Assembly: GCA_035649275.1 (NCBI GenBank)
Contig: DASRJW010000145.1
Coordinates: 1-33,270 of the forward strand
From: Candidatus Krumholzibacteriia bacterium
GTDB taxonomy: Bacteria > Krumholzibacteriota > Krumholzibacteriia > G020349025
DNA: 33,270 bases
Direction of reading: 5' to 3'
In this document: one piece after another, positions 23,458 to 32,748 of the stretch
Layout: every line of letters starts with the position of its first letter
Position numbering within the stretch: position 1 is the stretch's first letter
The notes under the pieces: generated by a model
Database searches by the model: none
What the model saw: only the letters and a program-made list of their open reading frames with translations
What the model was told of the DNA's origin: nothing
Position numbers and translations under genes: made by a program

Positions 23458-23477
23458 CCGGGGACCACCGTCCCCGG
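23458..23477 (+). terminator. GC hairpin after tpx
   Basis: A perfect eight-base-pair stem (CCGGGGAC / GTCCCCGG) encloses a CACC loop, 57 bases after the tpx stop codon. There is no U-run. It is the only strong hairpin before the promoter of the next gene, so termination or mRNA end protection is likely. Confidence 0.5.
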
Positions 23478-23527
23478 CCTCAGGGCCTCACCAGTCCCCA
23501 GGACCCTAGAAAGGTGCTCCAGGGGGG

Positions 23528-23555
23528 TTGACAGGGCGGCCGCCTGGCATATACT
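23528..23555 (+). promoter_or_regulatory. Sigma-70 type promoter for the perR-rubrerythrin operon
   Basis: TTGACA (23528-23533) and TATACT (23550-23555) are separated by 16 bases. The expected start, near 23562, leaves a leader of about 24 bases with GGAGGG before the GTG start of the regulator gene. No clear Per-box palindrome could be seen over it. Confidence 0.7.
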
Positions 23556-23585
23556 CCGGAAAAGTTCCTTGGAGGGAATTCTTCC

Positions 23586-24023
23586 GTGACAGTCCCCAAC
23601 CGAAACCCCACGACGTTGCTGGCCGAACGGCTCCGCGAGGCCGGCCTGCGGGCGACGGGGTCACGCGTCGCCATCCTCGAGGCGCTGGAAACCGATCGCC
23701 GGCACCCGACGGCGGAGATGGTGCACGAGTCCCTGAAGGAGAAGTTTCCCTCTCTTTCCCTGTCCACGGTGTACGCCACGATCGATTCCCTGCTGGAGCG
23801 CGGACTGATCCGCCAGGTCTCGGGAAGGTCGGGGCGTCTGCGCGTGGATGGCACACCGCTCGACCACGACCATGCCGTATGCCGAGGTTGCGGTCGGGTG
23901 TTCGACATCGATCCGCATGTGATCGACAGGCCCGCGAAGCCCGCGGAACTGCCCGAAGGGCTGCGGGTGACGAACCTGTACATCGAGTACGAGGTCATTT
24001 GCCGCGAATGTGGAGGAGAATGA
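23586..24023 (+). CDS. perR: Fur-family peroxide regulator, PerR-like
   Basis: The product has 145 residues from the GTG at 23586. The N-terminal winged helix (LREAGLRATGSRVAILEALE ... STVYATIDSLLERGLI) is followed by the dimerisation domain. Two zinc-binding pairs are present: Cys99/Cys102 and Cys139/Cys142. The regulatory metal site is suggested by His40, His94, His96 and Asp107. The position equivalent to Asp107 is Asp in PerR and usually Glu in Fur, which favours peroxide sensing. Position and neighbours (tpx before, rubrerythrin 1 base after) support control of this block. The call of PerR over Fur is by residues and context, not by phylogeny. Confidence 0.85.
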   Translation: MTVPNRNPTTLLAERLREAGLRATGSRVAILEALETDRRHPTAEMVHESLKEKFPSLSLSTVYATIDSLLERGLIRQVSGRSGRLRVDGTPLDHDHAVCRGCGRVFDIDPHVIDRPAKPAELPEGLRVTNLYIEYEVICRECGGE

Positions 24024-24024
24024 A

Positions 24025-24444
24025 ATGGCGCAGCTGAAGGGTACGAAGACGCACGAGAATCTCAAGGCGGCGTTCGCCGGCGAATCCCAAGCGAACCGCC
24101 GCTACCTCTACTTCGCCAAGGTCGCCGACGTCGAGGGTTATCCGGAGGTCGCCGGCAACTTCCGCGAAACCGCCGAGGGCGAGACCGGGCACGCCCATGG
24201 CCACATGGACTACCTGAAGCAGGTGGGCGACCCGGCGACGAATCTGCCCTTCGGCGACACCTCGCTGAACTTGAAGTCCGCCATCACCGGGGAGACGCAC
24301 GAGTACACCGAGATGTACCCCGGGATGGCCAAGACGGCTCGTTCCGAAGGTTTTGCGGAAATCGCCGACTGGTTCGAGACCCTCGCCAAGGCCGAGAAGT
24401 CCCACGCCGGCCGCTTCGAGAAGATGCTCAAGAGCATCGGCTGA
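24025..24444 (+). CDS. Rubrerythrin, short form without rubredoxin domain
   Basis: The product has 139 residues from the ATG at 24025, with GGAGGAG 6 bases upstream. An in-frame ATG at 24010 overlaps the regulator gene and has no ribosome site. It is a four-helix diiron protein with ligand candidates Glu20, Glu53, His56, Glu90/Glu93, Glu124 and His127, as in rubrerythrin. The C-terminal CxxC...CxxC rubredoxin domain of classical rubrerythrin is absent, so electrons must come from another protein. The Fe-S protein encoded next is a candidate. The protein reduces hydrogen peroxide in the cytoplasm. Confidence 0.93.
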   Translation: MAQLKGTKTHENLKAAFAGESQANRRYLYFAKVADVEGYPEVAGNFRETAEGETGHAHGHMDYLKQVGDPATNLPFGDTSLNLKSAITGETHEYTEMYPGMAKTARSEGFAEIADWFETLAKAEKSHAGRFEKMLKSIG

Positions 24445-24532
24445 GACACACCTGTTCCCGGACGGGCCGCGAGCGGCGGCGCTCGCCACGCCGCCGCTCG
24501 CCCGTCCGCGGCTTCCGAAACGCTGGGACTCT

Positions 24533-25915
24533 GTGGACGACAAGCCCGTCTCCTATCAGCCCACGGCCGGCCTCACCTACGACCCGGCGGAGCCCAAGTA
24601 CTGGGATGCCGCGGCGCTCGATGCCGAGGTCAAGCGCACCTTCGAGATCTGTCACGGCTGCCGGCTGTGCTTCAAGTTCTGTGACTCCTTCCCTACCCTC
24701 TTCGCGCTCCTCGATGGGCCGCTCGGCGGCGACATCCGGCGCCTCGACGCGAAGCAGACCGGCGCCGTGATGGATGGGTGCTTCCAGTGCAAGCTCTGCG
24801 AGGTGCAGTGCCCCTACACCGTGCGCGACGGGCACGAATACCAGCTCGACTTCCCGCGCCTGGTGCACCGCTGGCAAGCGCAGCGGACCCGTGCCCGGGG
24901 TGTGCCGTTCGCCCAGCGCTTGCTCGGTGCTCCCGATACAGCCGGAGCTTTGGCGCGCGCCAGCCTCGGCCTCGCCAACCTGGCGAACACACTGGCCCCA
25001 GCGCGCTGGCTGCTGGAGAAGCTCCTCGGCGTGCACCGCCGCAAGCTCCTGCCGCGCTTCGCCCGCCGCAGCTTCGAGTCCTGGGCAGTGAGCCAGGGCC
25101 TCGTCCACGCCGCGGCAGGGGGCGAGGCCGTTCTCTTCCAGACCTGCTACGTGCAGCACAACCTGCCCGAGCTCGGGCGGGACAGCATCGAAGTCTTGCA
25201 GCGGAATCAGGTGGATGTGCGTTGCGCGCGGGGCTTGCGTTGCTGCGGCATGCCGGCATGGGAGCACGGCGACCGCAAGAGCCTCCTGGCGCAAGCCCGA
25301 CACAACTTGGATCTCCTCCTGCCCTTCGTCGATCGAGGCGCCAAGGTCCTCGTCTTGAATCCCACCTGCTCCATGATGCTGCGTCGCGAATACCCGGAAT
25401 TGGTGGACGCCCCGGACCGCGAGCGGGCCCGGCGACTTGCTGGAGCCGTGCGTGACGTGAGCGAGTTCGTCTGGTCCTTGCGTGAGGAAGCGCGCTTCCG
25501 CACCGACTTCAAGAGCTCCCCGGGCAGCTCTTTCGTCTACCACGCGCCCTGCCACTTGCGAGCTCAGGGCATCGGCTTCAAGGGTCGCGACTTGCTGAGG
25601 AAGATCCCCGGCGTCGCTCCCGCCACCACCACCGAGTGCTGCGGCCACGACGGCACCTGGGCCATGACCACGCGGGGCTTCGAGGCCTCGCAGCGCCACG
25701 GCAAGAAAGCCCTGGATGCGGTGCGTGAGCACGCGGCGCCGCTCTGCGTCACCGATTGTCCGCTCGCGGCATTGCAGTTCGAGCAGCACACGGGCAGGCA
25801 GGCGCTGCACCCGATGACGGTGCTCGCCCGGGCCTACCGGGAAGACGGCTTCCCGCTTCCCGTCGCCGCGACGGCGGCGAGCGACGGCGGGCCGCCCGCC
25901 CCGGCCAAGGAGTGA
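24533..25915 (+). CDS. HdrB/GlpC-like iron-sulphur oxidoreductase of the rubrerythrin cassette
   Basis: The product has 460 residues from the GTG at 24533; the upstream open frame is Arg/Pro-rich and not protein-like. Two complete 4Fe-4S motifs are present: Cys40-43-46-50 ([11 protein letters not shown]) and Cys83-86-89-93 ([12 protein letters not shown]). Two CCG-domain motifs follow: [12 protein letters not shown] and TECCGHDG. This is the layout of GlpC and HdrD subunits. Genes of this type stand between rubrerythrin and DUF3501 in many genomes, which suggests an electron carrier for rubrerythrin. The donor is not encoded nearby. Confidence 0.9.
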   Translation: MDDKPVSYQPTAGLTYDPAEPKYWDAAALDAEVKRTFEICHGCRLCFKFCDSFPTLFALLDGPLGGDIRRLDAKQTGAVMDGCFQCKLCEVQCPYTVRDGHEYQLDFPRLVHRWQAQRTRARGVPFAQRLLGAPDTAGALARASLGLANLANTLAPARWLLEKLLGVHRRKLLPRFARRSFESWAVSQGLVHAAAGGEAVLFQTCYVQHNLPELGRDSIEVLQRNQVDVRCARGLRCCGMPAWEHGDRKSLLAQARHNLDLLLPFVDRGAKVLVLNPTCSMMLRREYPELVDAPDRERARRLAGAVRDVSEFVWSLREEARFRTDFKSSPGSSFVYHAPCHLRAQGIGFKGRDLLRKIPGVAPATTTECCGHDGTWAMTTRGFEASQRHGKKALDAVREHAAPLCVTDCPLAALQFEQHTGRQALHPMTVLARAYREDGFPLPVAATAASDGGPPAPAKE

Positions 25916-25917
25916 CG

Positions 25918-26475
25918 ATGGCGAGACCGTTGAGCCGCGACGAGATCGCGGACTACGAGACCTACAAGGAGCGTCGCGACGCGGAGCGCCAGCGCGTGCT
26001 CGCGGTGAAGGCGCCACGCCGAGTGCACTGCGGCGAGTACCTCACCTTCCTGTTCGAGAACACCGAGACCATGCGCTACCAGGTGCAGGAGATGCTGCTG
26101 GCCGAGCGCATCGTCAAGGAAGCGGCCATCCAGCACGAGATCGACACCTACAATGGCATCCTCGGCGGCCCTGGCGAGCTGGGTTGCTCGCTCCTCATCG
26201 AGATCGACGACCCCGGATTGCGCGCCGAGAAGCTGCGGCAGTGGCTCGATCTGCCGCGACATCTCTACCTGCGTCTCGACGATGGGAGCCGCGTGGCGGC
26301 CACCTACGACCCCGGACAGGTGGGCGAGGATCGGCTGAGCGCGGTGCAATACCTCAAGTTCGACACCGGCGGCCGCACCCCCGTCGCCGTCGGCTGCGAC
26401 CTCCCTGCTCTCACCTGCGAAACCCAGCTGACCTCCACGCAGCGCCAGGCGCTCAGCGAAGACCTGCGCGGCTGA
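25918..26475 (+). CDS. DUF3501 family protein
   Basis: The product has 185 residues and begins two bases after the preceding stop codon. It starts MARPLSRDEIADYETY followed by ERRDAERQRVLAVKAPRRVH, and contains YLTFLFENTETMRYQVQEML and EIDTYNGILGG, all hallmarks of DUF3501. It has no signal peptide or known catalytic motif. The family almost always travels with the Fe-S protein and rubrerythrin, so it is probably a cytoplasmic accessory protein of that system. Its biochemical role is unknown. Confidence 0.9.
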   Translation: MARPLSRDEIADYETYKERRDAERQRVLAVKAPRRVHCGEYLTFLFENTETMRYQVQEMLLAERIVKEAAIQHEIDTYNGILGGPGELGCSLLIEIDDPGLRAEKLRQWLDLPRHLYLRLDDGSRVAATYDPGQVGEDRLSAVQYLKFDTGGRTPVAVGCDLPALTCETQLTSTQRQALSEDLRG

Positions 26476-26504
26476 AGCCCGCCCGGCCCCAGTTCCTCCT
26501 CGCT

Positions 26505-26554
26505 CAGCCCCTGACCGGCCTCTCGCCCCTTGGCCACCTCTCGCTCAGGGGCTG
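26505..26554. terminator. Inverted repeat between convergent genes
   Basis: CAGCCCCTGA (26505-26514) and TCAGGGGCTG (26545-26554) are perfect ten-base arms around a 30-base loop. They lie in the 94-base gap between the DUF3501 gene and the oppositely oriented TPR protein gene. A shared bidirectional terminator is the simplest reading, although no U-tract is present. Confidence 0.45.
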
Positions 26555-26569
26555 GAGGCGGAGGTGCGG

Positions 26570-28561
26570 CTACTTCTGCAGGTGTTCGCGCGCCGCAGCA
26601 TGCGACGGTGCGAGCTGCAGCGTGCGCTCCCAGGCGGACCGGGCCTCGGCGAGGCGTCCGAGCGCCTCCAGCGCCAGCCCCATCGAGTAATACGTTTCGG
26701 CATCTTGCTGCATGCGCGCCGCCGTTTGCAGATCCACCAGCGCCTCGCCCGGACGTTCGAGTCGAAGCCGCACCTTACCGCGGGCGCTGAAACCTTCCCA
26801 GCGTTGGGGCCAGCGGGCGATGAGCTGATCGAGCTGCTTCTCCGAGGCCTCCAGGTTCCCCTCCTGGCGGTCGCAGTTGGCGACGTTGTAGCGGACGAAG
26901 TACTCGTCCATGCCGAGCTCGAGGGTGCGGCGAAAGGCGACGCACGCGGCGGCAATGTTGTTCCGCTTCAGCTCTTCCATCCCCAGGTTGTTGAAGTAGC
27001 GCGGATTCGCCGGGTTGGCCTGGGTGGCGCGCAACCAGGCGGCGCACCCGGCCTCGAGGTCGCGCCCACGGTAGTAGATGCCAAGCGTTTCGTTGGCGTA
27101 GCCGCGGGCGAATCTGTTGAACGTGCCGGGCGGCTCCTGGAGCACCTCGAGCCGCTGGGCCGAGCGCTTGGCATGCAGTCCCACCGCGAGCCAACCCACC
27201 AGCATGACCAGGGCGAGAACGAGAGCGCGGCCGACCGTCGCGGTGGGCGCAGTGGACGCCACGTGCACCGCCAGCAGGACCGCAGGGAGCAAGAGCGGCA
27301 CGAAGAGATCCCAATCCCGCGCCCCGCCGATCCGGGGTTCGACGAGCAACGCCACGGCGAGCGTGCCGACGAGAAGGGCTGCGACAGAGTTCCAGAAGGC
27401 TCGGGGCATGAGCAGCGCGCCGGCGTCTGCTGTCGTCCTCACCGCCTTCCGAGGCGCGCGTTGTCGGTTCTCCCCCGCTTGTGTTCTCCCCTCGGCGGCA
27501 GCTGCCGACCTCGATGGCCCCGACAAGGCGCCGCCGAGGAGAACGAACACAGGCGCCAGTAAGAGCAGCAACTCGTTGAGCAGATCGATGCCATGGCGGC
27601 TGGAGAAAACCCAGCGGAAGGACTCCCCGCCCAACCCGGAGCCACCGAGCACGTCGCGCAGGAGACGGGTGGGGGAGCTGCCCACGGCGCCCGCGGTGGC
27701 GGCGGCGATTCCCAGCGCGAGGACAACGGCAGCGAGACCCGCCAGCAATCCCGCCGGGACTCCGGATGGCCCGACCCTCGATGCTGTTTTCGTCAGCGCT
27801 CTGGCAGGTGCGCCGCTGCGTCCCAGCGCCAGGACGACGAGCGCCGGCGCCCAGGCGATCGCCGTCAGATGCGTCGCCATCGCGAGGCCGAGCACGAGGG
27901 ACGGGACGACGAGTGGAAGGCGTCGCAGCGCAGCTCGAGCAAGCGTCAGCACGAAGGCCACTTCGACGACGAGCAAGAGCGGGTAGCTCTCGGCGTAACC
28001 GAAGTAAAGCAACAGCACCGGGTGCAGGAGGAGCAAGAGCCAGGCGAGGCCACGTGACGCTGCATCCTTCCACAAGGCGCGGCAAAGAAGAGCGGTGACG
28101 AGGAGGTAGACCGGTCCCAGGGCGAGAGAGAAGGCACCCGCCGCCGTCCCGGGGTGCGCTGGCGCCCATGCCTTGGCGAGGAGACGGGTGAGCGTGGCTG
28201 CCAGCGGCTCGAAATGATGGAACGGTTTGCCTTCGTCGATGGCGTTCACCCAGACCATGCCGTCGCCGAGGAACTGGTACTCGAGCCGCGCCAGGTAGAA
28301 GACGGGAGCGCTGGCGAGCGCCACGACGGCGAGCACGGGGAGGCGCGAGAGTCGCGCACCGATCCAGCCGGCGCTTTGGCCAGCCCGCCGCGCCACGCCG
28401 GGGACAAGGAAGAGCGCGAGGACGATCGCCGCCGCGAGCCAGAGAGGGCGAGGCAGGAAAGCGAAAGAATGGACGCCCCAGGGACGCGGATCCGCGTGCA
28501 CTCCCGCCAGCACGATGGCAAGGGCGAGCGCCGCGTAGAGCAGGACGCCGACGCCGGGCAC
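26570..28561 (-). CDS. Polytopic membrane protein with C-terminal TPR repeats
   Basis: The product has 663 residues. I take the GTG at 28561 as start because it lies 8 bases after the dihydrolipoyl dehydrogenase stop codon and leads straight into a membrane helix. About ten or eleven hydrophobic spans occupy residues 1-480. Loop motifs include FLGDGMVWVNAIDEGKPFHH, YFGYAESYPLLL and GGARDWDLF, which recall GT-C type glycosyltransferases and the related TPR-tailed proteins of several uncultured phyla. Residues ~505-663 form about four TPRs (NPRYFNNLGMEELKRNNIAA, then AETYYSMGLALEALGRLAEA). A role in surface glycan or lipid modification is possible. The catalytic Asp of GT-C enzymes cannot be fixed with certainty. 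Confidence 0.75.
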   Translation of the reverse strand: MPGVGVLLYAALALAIVLAGVHADPRPWGVHSFAFLPRPLWLAAAIVLALFLVPGVARRAGQSAGWIGARLSRLPVLAVVALASAPVFYLARLEYQFLGDGMVWVNAIDEGKPFHHFEPLAATLTRLLAKAWAPAHPGTAAGAFSLALGPVYLLVTALLCRALWKDAASRGLAWLLLLLHPVLLLYFGYAESYPLLLVVEVAFVLTLARAALRRLPLVVPSLVLGLAMATHLTAIAWAPALVVLALGRSGAPARALTKTASRVGPSGVPAGLLAGLAAVVLALGIAAATAGAVGSSPTRLLRDVLGGSGLGGESFRWVFSSRHGIDLLNELLLLLAPVFVLLGGALSGPSRSAAAAEGRTQAGENRQRAPRKAVRTTADAGALLMPRAFWNSVAALLVGTLAVALLVEPRIGGARDWDLFVPLLLPAVLLAVHVASTAPTATVGRALVLALVMLVGWLAVGLHAKRSAQRLEVLQEPPGTFNRFARGYANETLGIYYRGRDLEAGCAAWLRATQANPANPRYFNNLGMEELKRNNIAAACVAFRRTLELGMDEYFVRYNVANCDRQEGNLEASEKQLDQLIARWPQRWEGFSARGKVRLRLERPGEALVDLQTAARMQQDAETYYSMGLALEALGRLAEARSAWERTLQLAPSHAAAREHLQK

Positions 28562-28569
28562 GGGTCCGC

Positions 28570-29976
28570 CTAGAGGTGAATGGCGCTGCCAAAGACGCCC
28601 TCGGCAGCTTCCTTGATTCCTTCGGCCACCGTCGGATGGGCGTGGACGGTGGCGATGAACTCGTCCACCGTCGCCTCGCTGGTGAGGGCGATGCACGCTT
28701 CGGCGATGAGATCCGTGGCGTGCGGGCCGACGATGTGCACCCCCAGCAACTCGTGATGCTTGGCGTCGGCGACGAATTTCACCATCCCGTATCTCTCGCC
28801 GAGGATCATGACTTTGCCGAGGACCGGGAGCGGGAACTTGCCGACCTTGACGTCGTGGCCGCGCTTGCGTGCTTCGGCCTCGGTGAGCCCCACGCTCGCC
28901 ACCTCGGGATCGCAGAAGGTGCAGTTCGGCATGTGGTCGTAGTCGAGCGGGCGCACCTCGTGGCCGGCGGCGTGCTCCACGGCGAGAATCGCCTCGCTGG
29001 AGGCGGTGTGCGCATAGGCCGGCGTCGGCACCAGGTCGCCGATGGCATAGATGCCCGGGACATTGGTGCGCATGAATGGGTCCACTTTGACGAAGCCGCG
29101 CTCGGTCTGCACGCCCGCCGCGTCGAGGCCGAGGCCTTCGATCAGCGGGCTGCGCCCCACGGACACCAGGAGCTTCTCCGCCTCGAAGGTGAGAGCCTCC
29201 CCTGCGGTGCTCTTGGCCTGGACGCGCACACCGGTCTTCGTCTTCTCCACGCTTTCGAACTTCGTCGCGGTGTGGATCTTCATCTGCCGGCGGAGCGCCC
29301 GCTCGAGCTCCTTGGAGCTGTCCACGTCTTCCAACGGCAGGATGCGCTCCAGGATCTCCAGCAAGGTGATCTTGCTGCCGAAGCGGGCGAACGCCGAGGC
29401 GAACTCGACACCCACGGCGCCGGCGCCGAGGACGACCATCGACTCGGGCACGGCGGTGAGCTCCAGGACGTGATCGCTGTTGATGACCCGCTCGCCGTCC
29501 ACGGTGAGGCCCGGCAGTGAGCGCGGCACCGAGCCCGTGGCCAACACGATGTGGCGAGCCCCGAGCTGCACCGTGGTGCCGTCGGGCTTCTTGACCTCCA
29601 CGCGGTCACGCCCCACCAGGCGGCCGAAGCCGCGGAAAGTTTCGACCTTGTTCTTCTTCAGGAGTCCTTCCACGCCCTGGGCGAGCTTCTTGACCACGCC
29701 GCTCTTGCGGCTCTGCACCTTGGCGAAGTCGAGACGCACGTTCTCGGCGATGACGCCGTACTCGAGAGCGTTCAGCGTCTGGGCGAACACGGCAGCGTCG
29801 TGGAGGAACGATTTGGCGGGGATGCAACCACGGTGCAGACAGGTGCCGCCGAAGAACGGATCCTTCTCCACCAGGGCGGTGCGGAGCCCGAGCTGGCCGG
29901 CGCGGATCGCGCCCACGTAGCCGCCGGGGCCGCTGCCGATGATCACCACATCGTAGGTCGTATTGGGGCTCGCCAC
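28570..29976 (-). CDS. lpdA: Dihydrolipoyl dehydrogenase (E3)
   Basis: The product has 468 residues from the GTG at 29976, with GAGGAGAG just upstream; the longer frame adds no similarity. The order of motifs is complete: FAD-binding YDVVIIGSGPGGYVGAIRAG, redox disulphide GGTCLHRGCIPAKS (Cys46/Cys51), NAD-binding VVLGAGAVGVEFASAFARFG, YAIGDLV, and the C-terminal catalytic His-Glu pair in HAHPTVAEGIKEA. It reoxidises dihydrolipoamide of 2-oxoacid dehydrogenase or glycine cleavage complexes. No E1/E2 or lipoylated protein gene lies in the window, so it is likely a stand-alone E3. It is co-transcribed with the TPR membrane protein gene. Confidence 0.95.
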   Translation of the reverse strand: MASPNTTYDVVIIGSGPGGYVGAIRAGQLGLRTALVEKDPFFGGTCLHRGCIPAKSFLHDAAVFAQTLNALEYGVIAENVRLDFAKVQSRKSGVVKKLAQGVEGLLKKNKVETFRGFGRLVGRDRVEVKKPDGTTVQLGARHIVLATGSVPRSLPGLTVDGERVINSDHVLELTAVPESMVVLGAGAVGVEFASAFARFGSKITLLEILERILPLEDVDSSKELERALRRQMKIHTATKFESVEKTKTGVRVQAKSTAGEALTFEAEKLLVSVGRSPLIEGLGLDAAGVQTERGFVKVDPFMRTNVPGIYAIGDLVPTPAYAHTASSEAILAVEHAAGHEVRPLDYDHMPNCTFCDPEVASVGLTEAEARKRGHDVKVGKFPLPVLGKVMILGERYGMVKFVADAKHHELLGVHIVGPHATDLIAEACIALTSEATVDEFIATVHAHPTVAEGIKEAAEGVFGSAIHL

Positions 29977-30210
29977 TTCGCTCTCCTCGCTGGCGCACCG
30001 GCGCGCCTGTGTCCATCCTAGGAACACCGGCGCATCACCGGGCCGACTGGAACTCGCCTGCCAAGCGCTCGGGAAGCTAACAGACCAATCCGGGAGGGTC
30101 AATCACCGCAGCCGGTCCGTGGTGGCGTAGCGTCGTCGTCCGCAGCGCGACCGTCGCGGCGTGCTGCGTCCGCCGCCGCAGCCGGCACACGATTCCACCG
30201 CACGCTAGGG

Positions 30211-31419
30211 TCAGGGGTGCACGGTGAAGTCGAGAGCGAAGAAGAGATTCGAAATCGGTAAGGTTTCGCGCACTGCGGCCCGGAGGTCGACGTTGCGCCA
30301 CACGTAGCTCACGCCCCAGGCGAAATTCTCGCTGAGGGTGGAAGACGTGGAGACACGCTCCTGTAGGCTCTGACCGTCGCTGCTCAGCCTGGTTTCGTGC
30401 CGTTCGAGCTGGCTGTAGCCGATCTCCACCCCGGCCTGCCCCCAGAGGTCCTGCCACAATTGCTGCCTCAAGGCGACGGAAAGAATGCCATCCTCGTCCG
30501 TCACCGTCGACTGGTTCCGCGCCGATGAGTTCCGCTGCCCGTCTTCGAGATGCTGCCAGTGAGCGGTGAAGGCTATCCAGTCGATCCGGCCGGCTGGGAA
30601 GGAAACGGAGAGCCCGGCGAACCAGCTTTCCAGCTCGTGCTCTAGCAAGACGGTGCTGAGCCGGCTCGCTATGTATTCGAGGCCATCGTAGTTGTCTTCG
30701 ACCCGATGCCAACTCCCGGCCCCGACCACCTCCACGCCGCCCCCGAGATGCCAGCGAAGGCGCGCGACACCGCCCAGCCCCAGGTCCTCGGTGGACTCGA
30801 GATGCACCAGCGTGGTGTCTGCAGGTGGCCGCCCGTAGTCGAGATGAAGGTAAGTGAGCTCGGCCTGGATCGACGTCACGTCCACGGCAAGATCCACTTC
30901 CGCATTCTTCCCGCCGAGACCGAGACCGAAGGAGCCCTCCCACAAGGTGCGCTCGGTGCCATCGAAGTCCACCGTGAGCTGGTTGCCATAGAAAGGGTCC
31001 TGGGACGTGTAGAGAGATCCGGCCTCGTCATGTGTGCGAGCCGCGCGTCCGGCCACCCCTAGACGCAATCCACGCCAGCTAGCGCCCCAGCCCCCTTGGA
31101 GGAGGGAAGATCCAAAGAGCGTTCCCTGCTGTGAGAGCAGAAAGAAACCATGGCTCCCCCAATTGCCGGCGACGCCCAGGGCCTCCCGGGACCCCAAGCC
31201 GAAGGCGAAAAGGCGGGTGTTCGTCACGCCCGCCCGCTGCGGGAACTGGAAGAGCAGCGCCTCTTCGTCCACGTACTCAGGAAGCGTGCTCAGACTGGAA
31301 GAGAAGGCGGTGATGGGAAACTCGCCGGCCCCGGCGTCCGTCGCTGCGTAGGCAAGAGCCCCTGTCATCCAACCCGCGACCCTGCTCGCGAGGCGCCGGG
31401 CGCCGGGGCTTTGCCACAT
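30211..31419 (-). CDS. Outer-membrane beta-barrel-like protein A
   Basis: The product has 402 residues. The ATG at 31419 has GGAGAAGGA upstream. A weak signal-like N-terminus (residues ~1-32) is followed by GEFPITAFSSSLSTLPEYVD and LLFQFPQRAGV. The remainder is built of alternating short strands rich in Gly, Trp and Tyr (GGWGASWRGLRLGVAGRA, FGLGLGGKNAEVDLAVDV, FAWGVSYVWRNVDLRAAV), typical of outer-membrane barrels. The protein ends in LDFTVHP, not in an aromatic residue. It is a paralogue of the protein encoded just upstream at 31457-32713. Ligand and role are unknown. Confidence 0.75.
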   Translation of the reverse strand: MWQSPGARRLASRVAGWMTGALAYAATDAGAGEFPITAFSSSLSTLPEYVDEEALLFQFPQRAGVTNTRLFAFGLGSREALGVAGNWGSHGFFLLSQQGTLFGSSLLQGGWGASWRGLRLGVAGRAARTHDEAGSLYTSQDPFYGNQLTVDFDGTERTLWEGSFGLGLGGKNAEVDLAVDVTSIQAELTYLHLDYGRPPADTTLVHLESTEDLGLGGVARLRWHLGGGVEVVGAGSWHRVEDNYDGLEYIASRLSTVLLEHELESWFAGLSVSFPAGRIDWIAFTAHWQHLEDGQRNSSARNQSTVTDEDGILSVALRQQLWQDLWGQAGVEIGYSQLERHETRLSSDGQSLQERVSTSSTLSENFAWGVSYVWRNVDLRAAVRETLPISNLFFALDFTVHP

Positions 31420-31456
31420 GTCCTTCTCCTCTGCAACGACAGCGGTACAGTCCGTT

Positions 31457-32713
31457 TCACGGATGCACGAACACGTCCAGGGACAGGAAGAGGTTGGTCA
31501 GGTCGAAAGTCTCGCTCACGGCGGCGCGGGTGTCGAAATACCGCCACGAGTAGGAAACCCCCCAGGCGAAGTCCCCGCTGAGGGACTGCTGCCCGTTGCG
31601 GGTGAGTCGGTCGCGATCCGTGGTGAGCTCTCGGAACTCGGATCCGGTCTTCACCCAGTACATCGCGATTCCAGCCTGCCCCCAGAGTTGCCGCCAAAGC
31701 CGTTGGCGGAGAGCGAAAGCCAGGGAGGCACGGTCACGCTCTTCCTTGCCGAGATCCGTGTTGCTGAAGTAGAGCGAGCCCGGGATCTCTCGGTGCTCCC
31801 AATAGCCGGAAACGAAGAATGCGTCCAGCCCGCCGGCGGGGAAGGAGACCATCGCACCGGCTGACCAGCTCTTCAGAGAGAGCAAGTGGGTGAAAAGGGT
31901 GTCGTCGCCGGCAAGGCTTCCCTGCCGATCGACCTCGAGCTCACCCCAGCTGCCAGCAGCGACGAACTCCACGGAGTCGCCGAGTCTGGCGTGAAGACGT
32001 CCGGAGATCTGCGTGGAGAGATCGTCGTCGGTTTCCCAATGCACCGCCAGAGTATCGGAGCTGAGAACCTGGATCTCCGCCGCTTCCTCGGGGCGCTGCA
32101 AGTCAACGGCGACATCGAAGCCGAGGCCCTCGCTGCCAACACCGATGCCGATCGAGCCCTCCCAGATCTCGTTCGTCGTGGAGCTGGCGTACAGGTAGTC
32201 GTAGGCCTGTCCGTTCGACACGCTTCTCTCGATGGTCGAATTCTCTGATTCGATGTGGTCGTTGCGTGCCGCGATGCCGGCGCGCAACCATCGCCACGAC
32301 GCCCCCCAGCCGACCTGGATCAGGGTGCTCTGGGCGAAATGGACGGAAGGTTGCGCCAGAAGGAACAGGCTCTGCCCATGCGTGTGTCCGAGGACCCCGA
32401 GGGTCGGCCCTTGGGAGTAGGGGAAGAGATCGTAGGTAATGCCTCGCCCCGACGTGAAGTAGTAAGGAGTGTAGAAATTGTTGACGGCGAACACCTGGCT
32501 CCCGGCCAGGCCGGCGCGCTGTGGCAACTGAAAGAGGAGGCTCGTTTCGTCCACCAGCTCCGGCGCCAGGCGCAGGCTGGTCGAGAACGCGGTGACGGGA
32601 TAGCCGCCCGTGCGTCCGGCCGCCGGGAAGAGGAGGAGGAGGCCGAGGCAGAGACCGATTCTCCGACGGAGCCTGTGGTGTCCACGGGCTGACCACGAGG
32701 CCCGAGCGCGCAT
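31457..32713 (-). CDS. Outer-membrane beta-barrel-like protein B
   Basis: The product has 418 residues from the ATG at 32713. The N-terminus is a clear signal peptide (RRRIGLCLGLLLLFPAAGR), followed by GGYPVTAFSTSLRLAPELVD and LLFQLPQRAGL. These are the same opening blocks as in protein A. Shared later features include GWGASWRWLRAGIAAR, LWGQAGI, FAWGVSYSWRYFDTRAAV and a last strand ending in VFVHP. The strand pattern suggests a barrel of about 14-18 strands, without a known family. The two genes are 37 bases apart, so they form a transcription unit produced by tandem duplication. Confidence 0.77.
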   Translation of the reverse strand: MRARASWSARGHHRLRRRIGLCLGLLLLFPAAGRTGGYPVTAFSTSLRLAPELVDETSLLFQLPQRAGLAGSQVFAVNNFYTPYYFTSGRGITYDLFPYSQGPTLGVLGHTHGQSLFLLAQPSVHFAQSTLIQVGWGASWRWLRAGIAARNDHIESENSTIERSVSNGQAYDYLYASSTTNEIWEGSIGIGVGSEGLGFDVAVDLQRPEEAAEIQVLSSDTLAVHWETDDDLSTQISGRLHARLGDSVEFVAAGSWGELEVDRQGSLAGDDTLFTHLLSLKSWSAGAMVSFPAGGLDAFFVSGYWEHREIPGSLYFSNTDLGKEERDRASLAFALRQRLWRQLWGQAGIAMYWVKTGSEFRELTTDRDRLTRNGQQSLSGDFAWGVSYSWRYFDTRAAVSETFDLTNLFLSLDVFVHP

Positions 32714-32748
32714 CGCGTCCTTTCTTCGCCTCAGGTAACGGTGACGTC

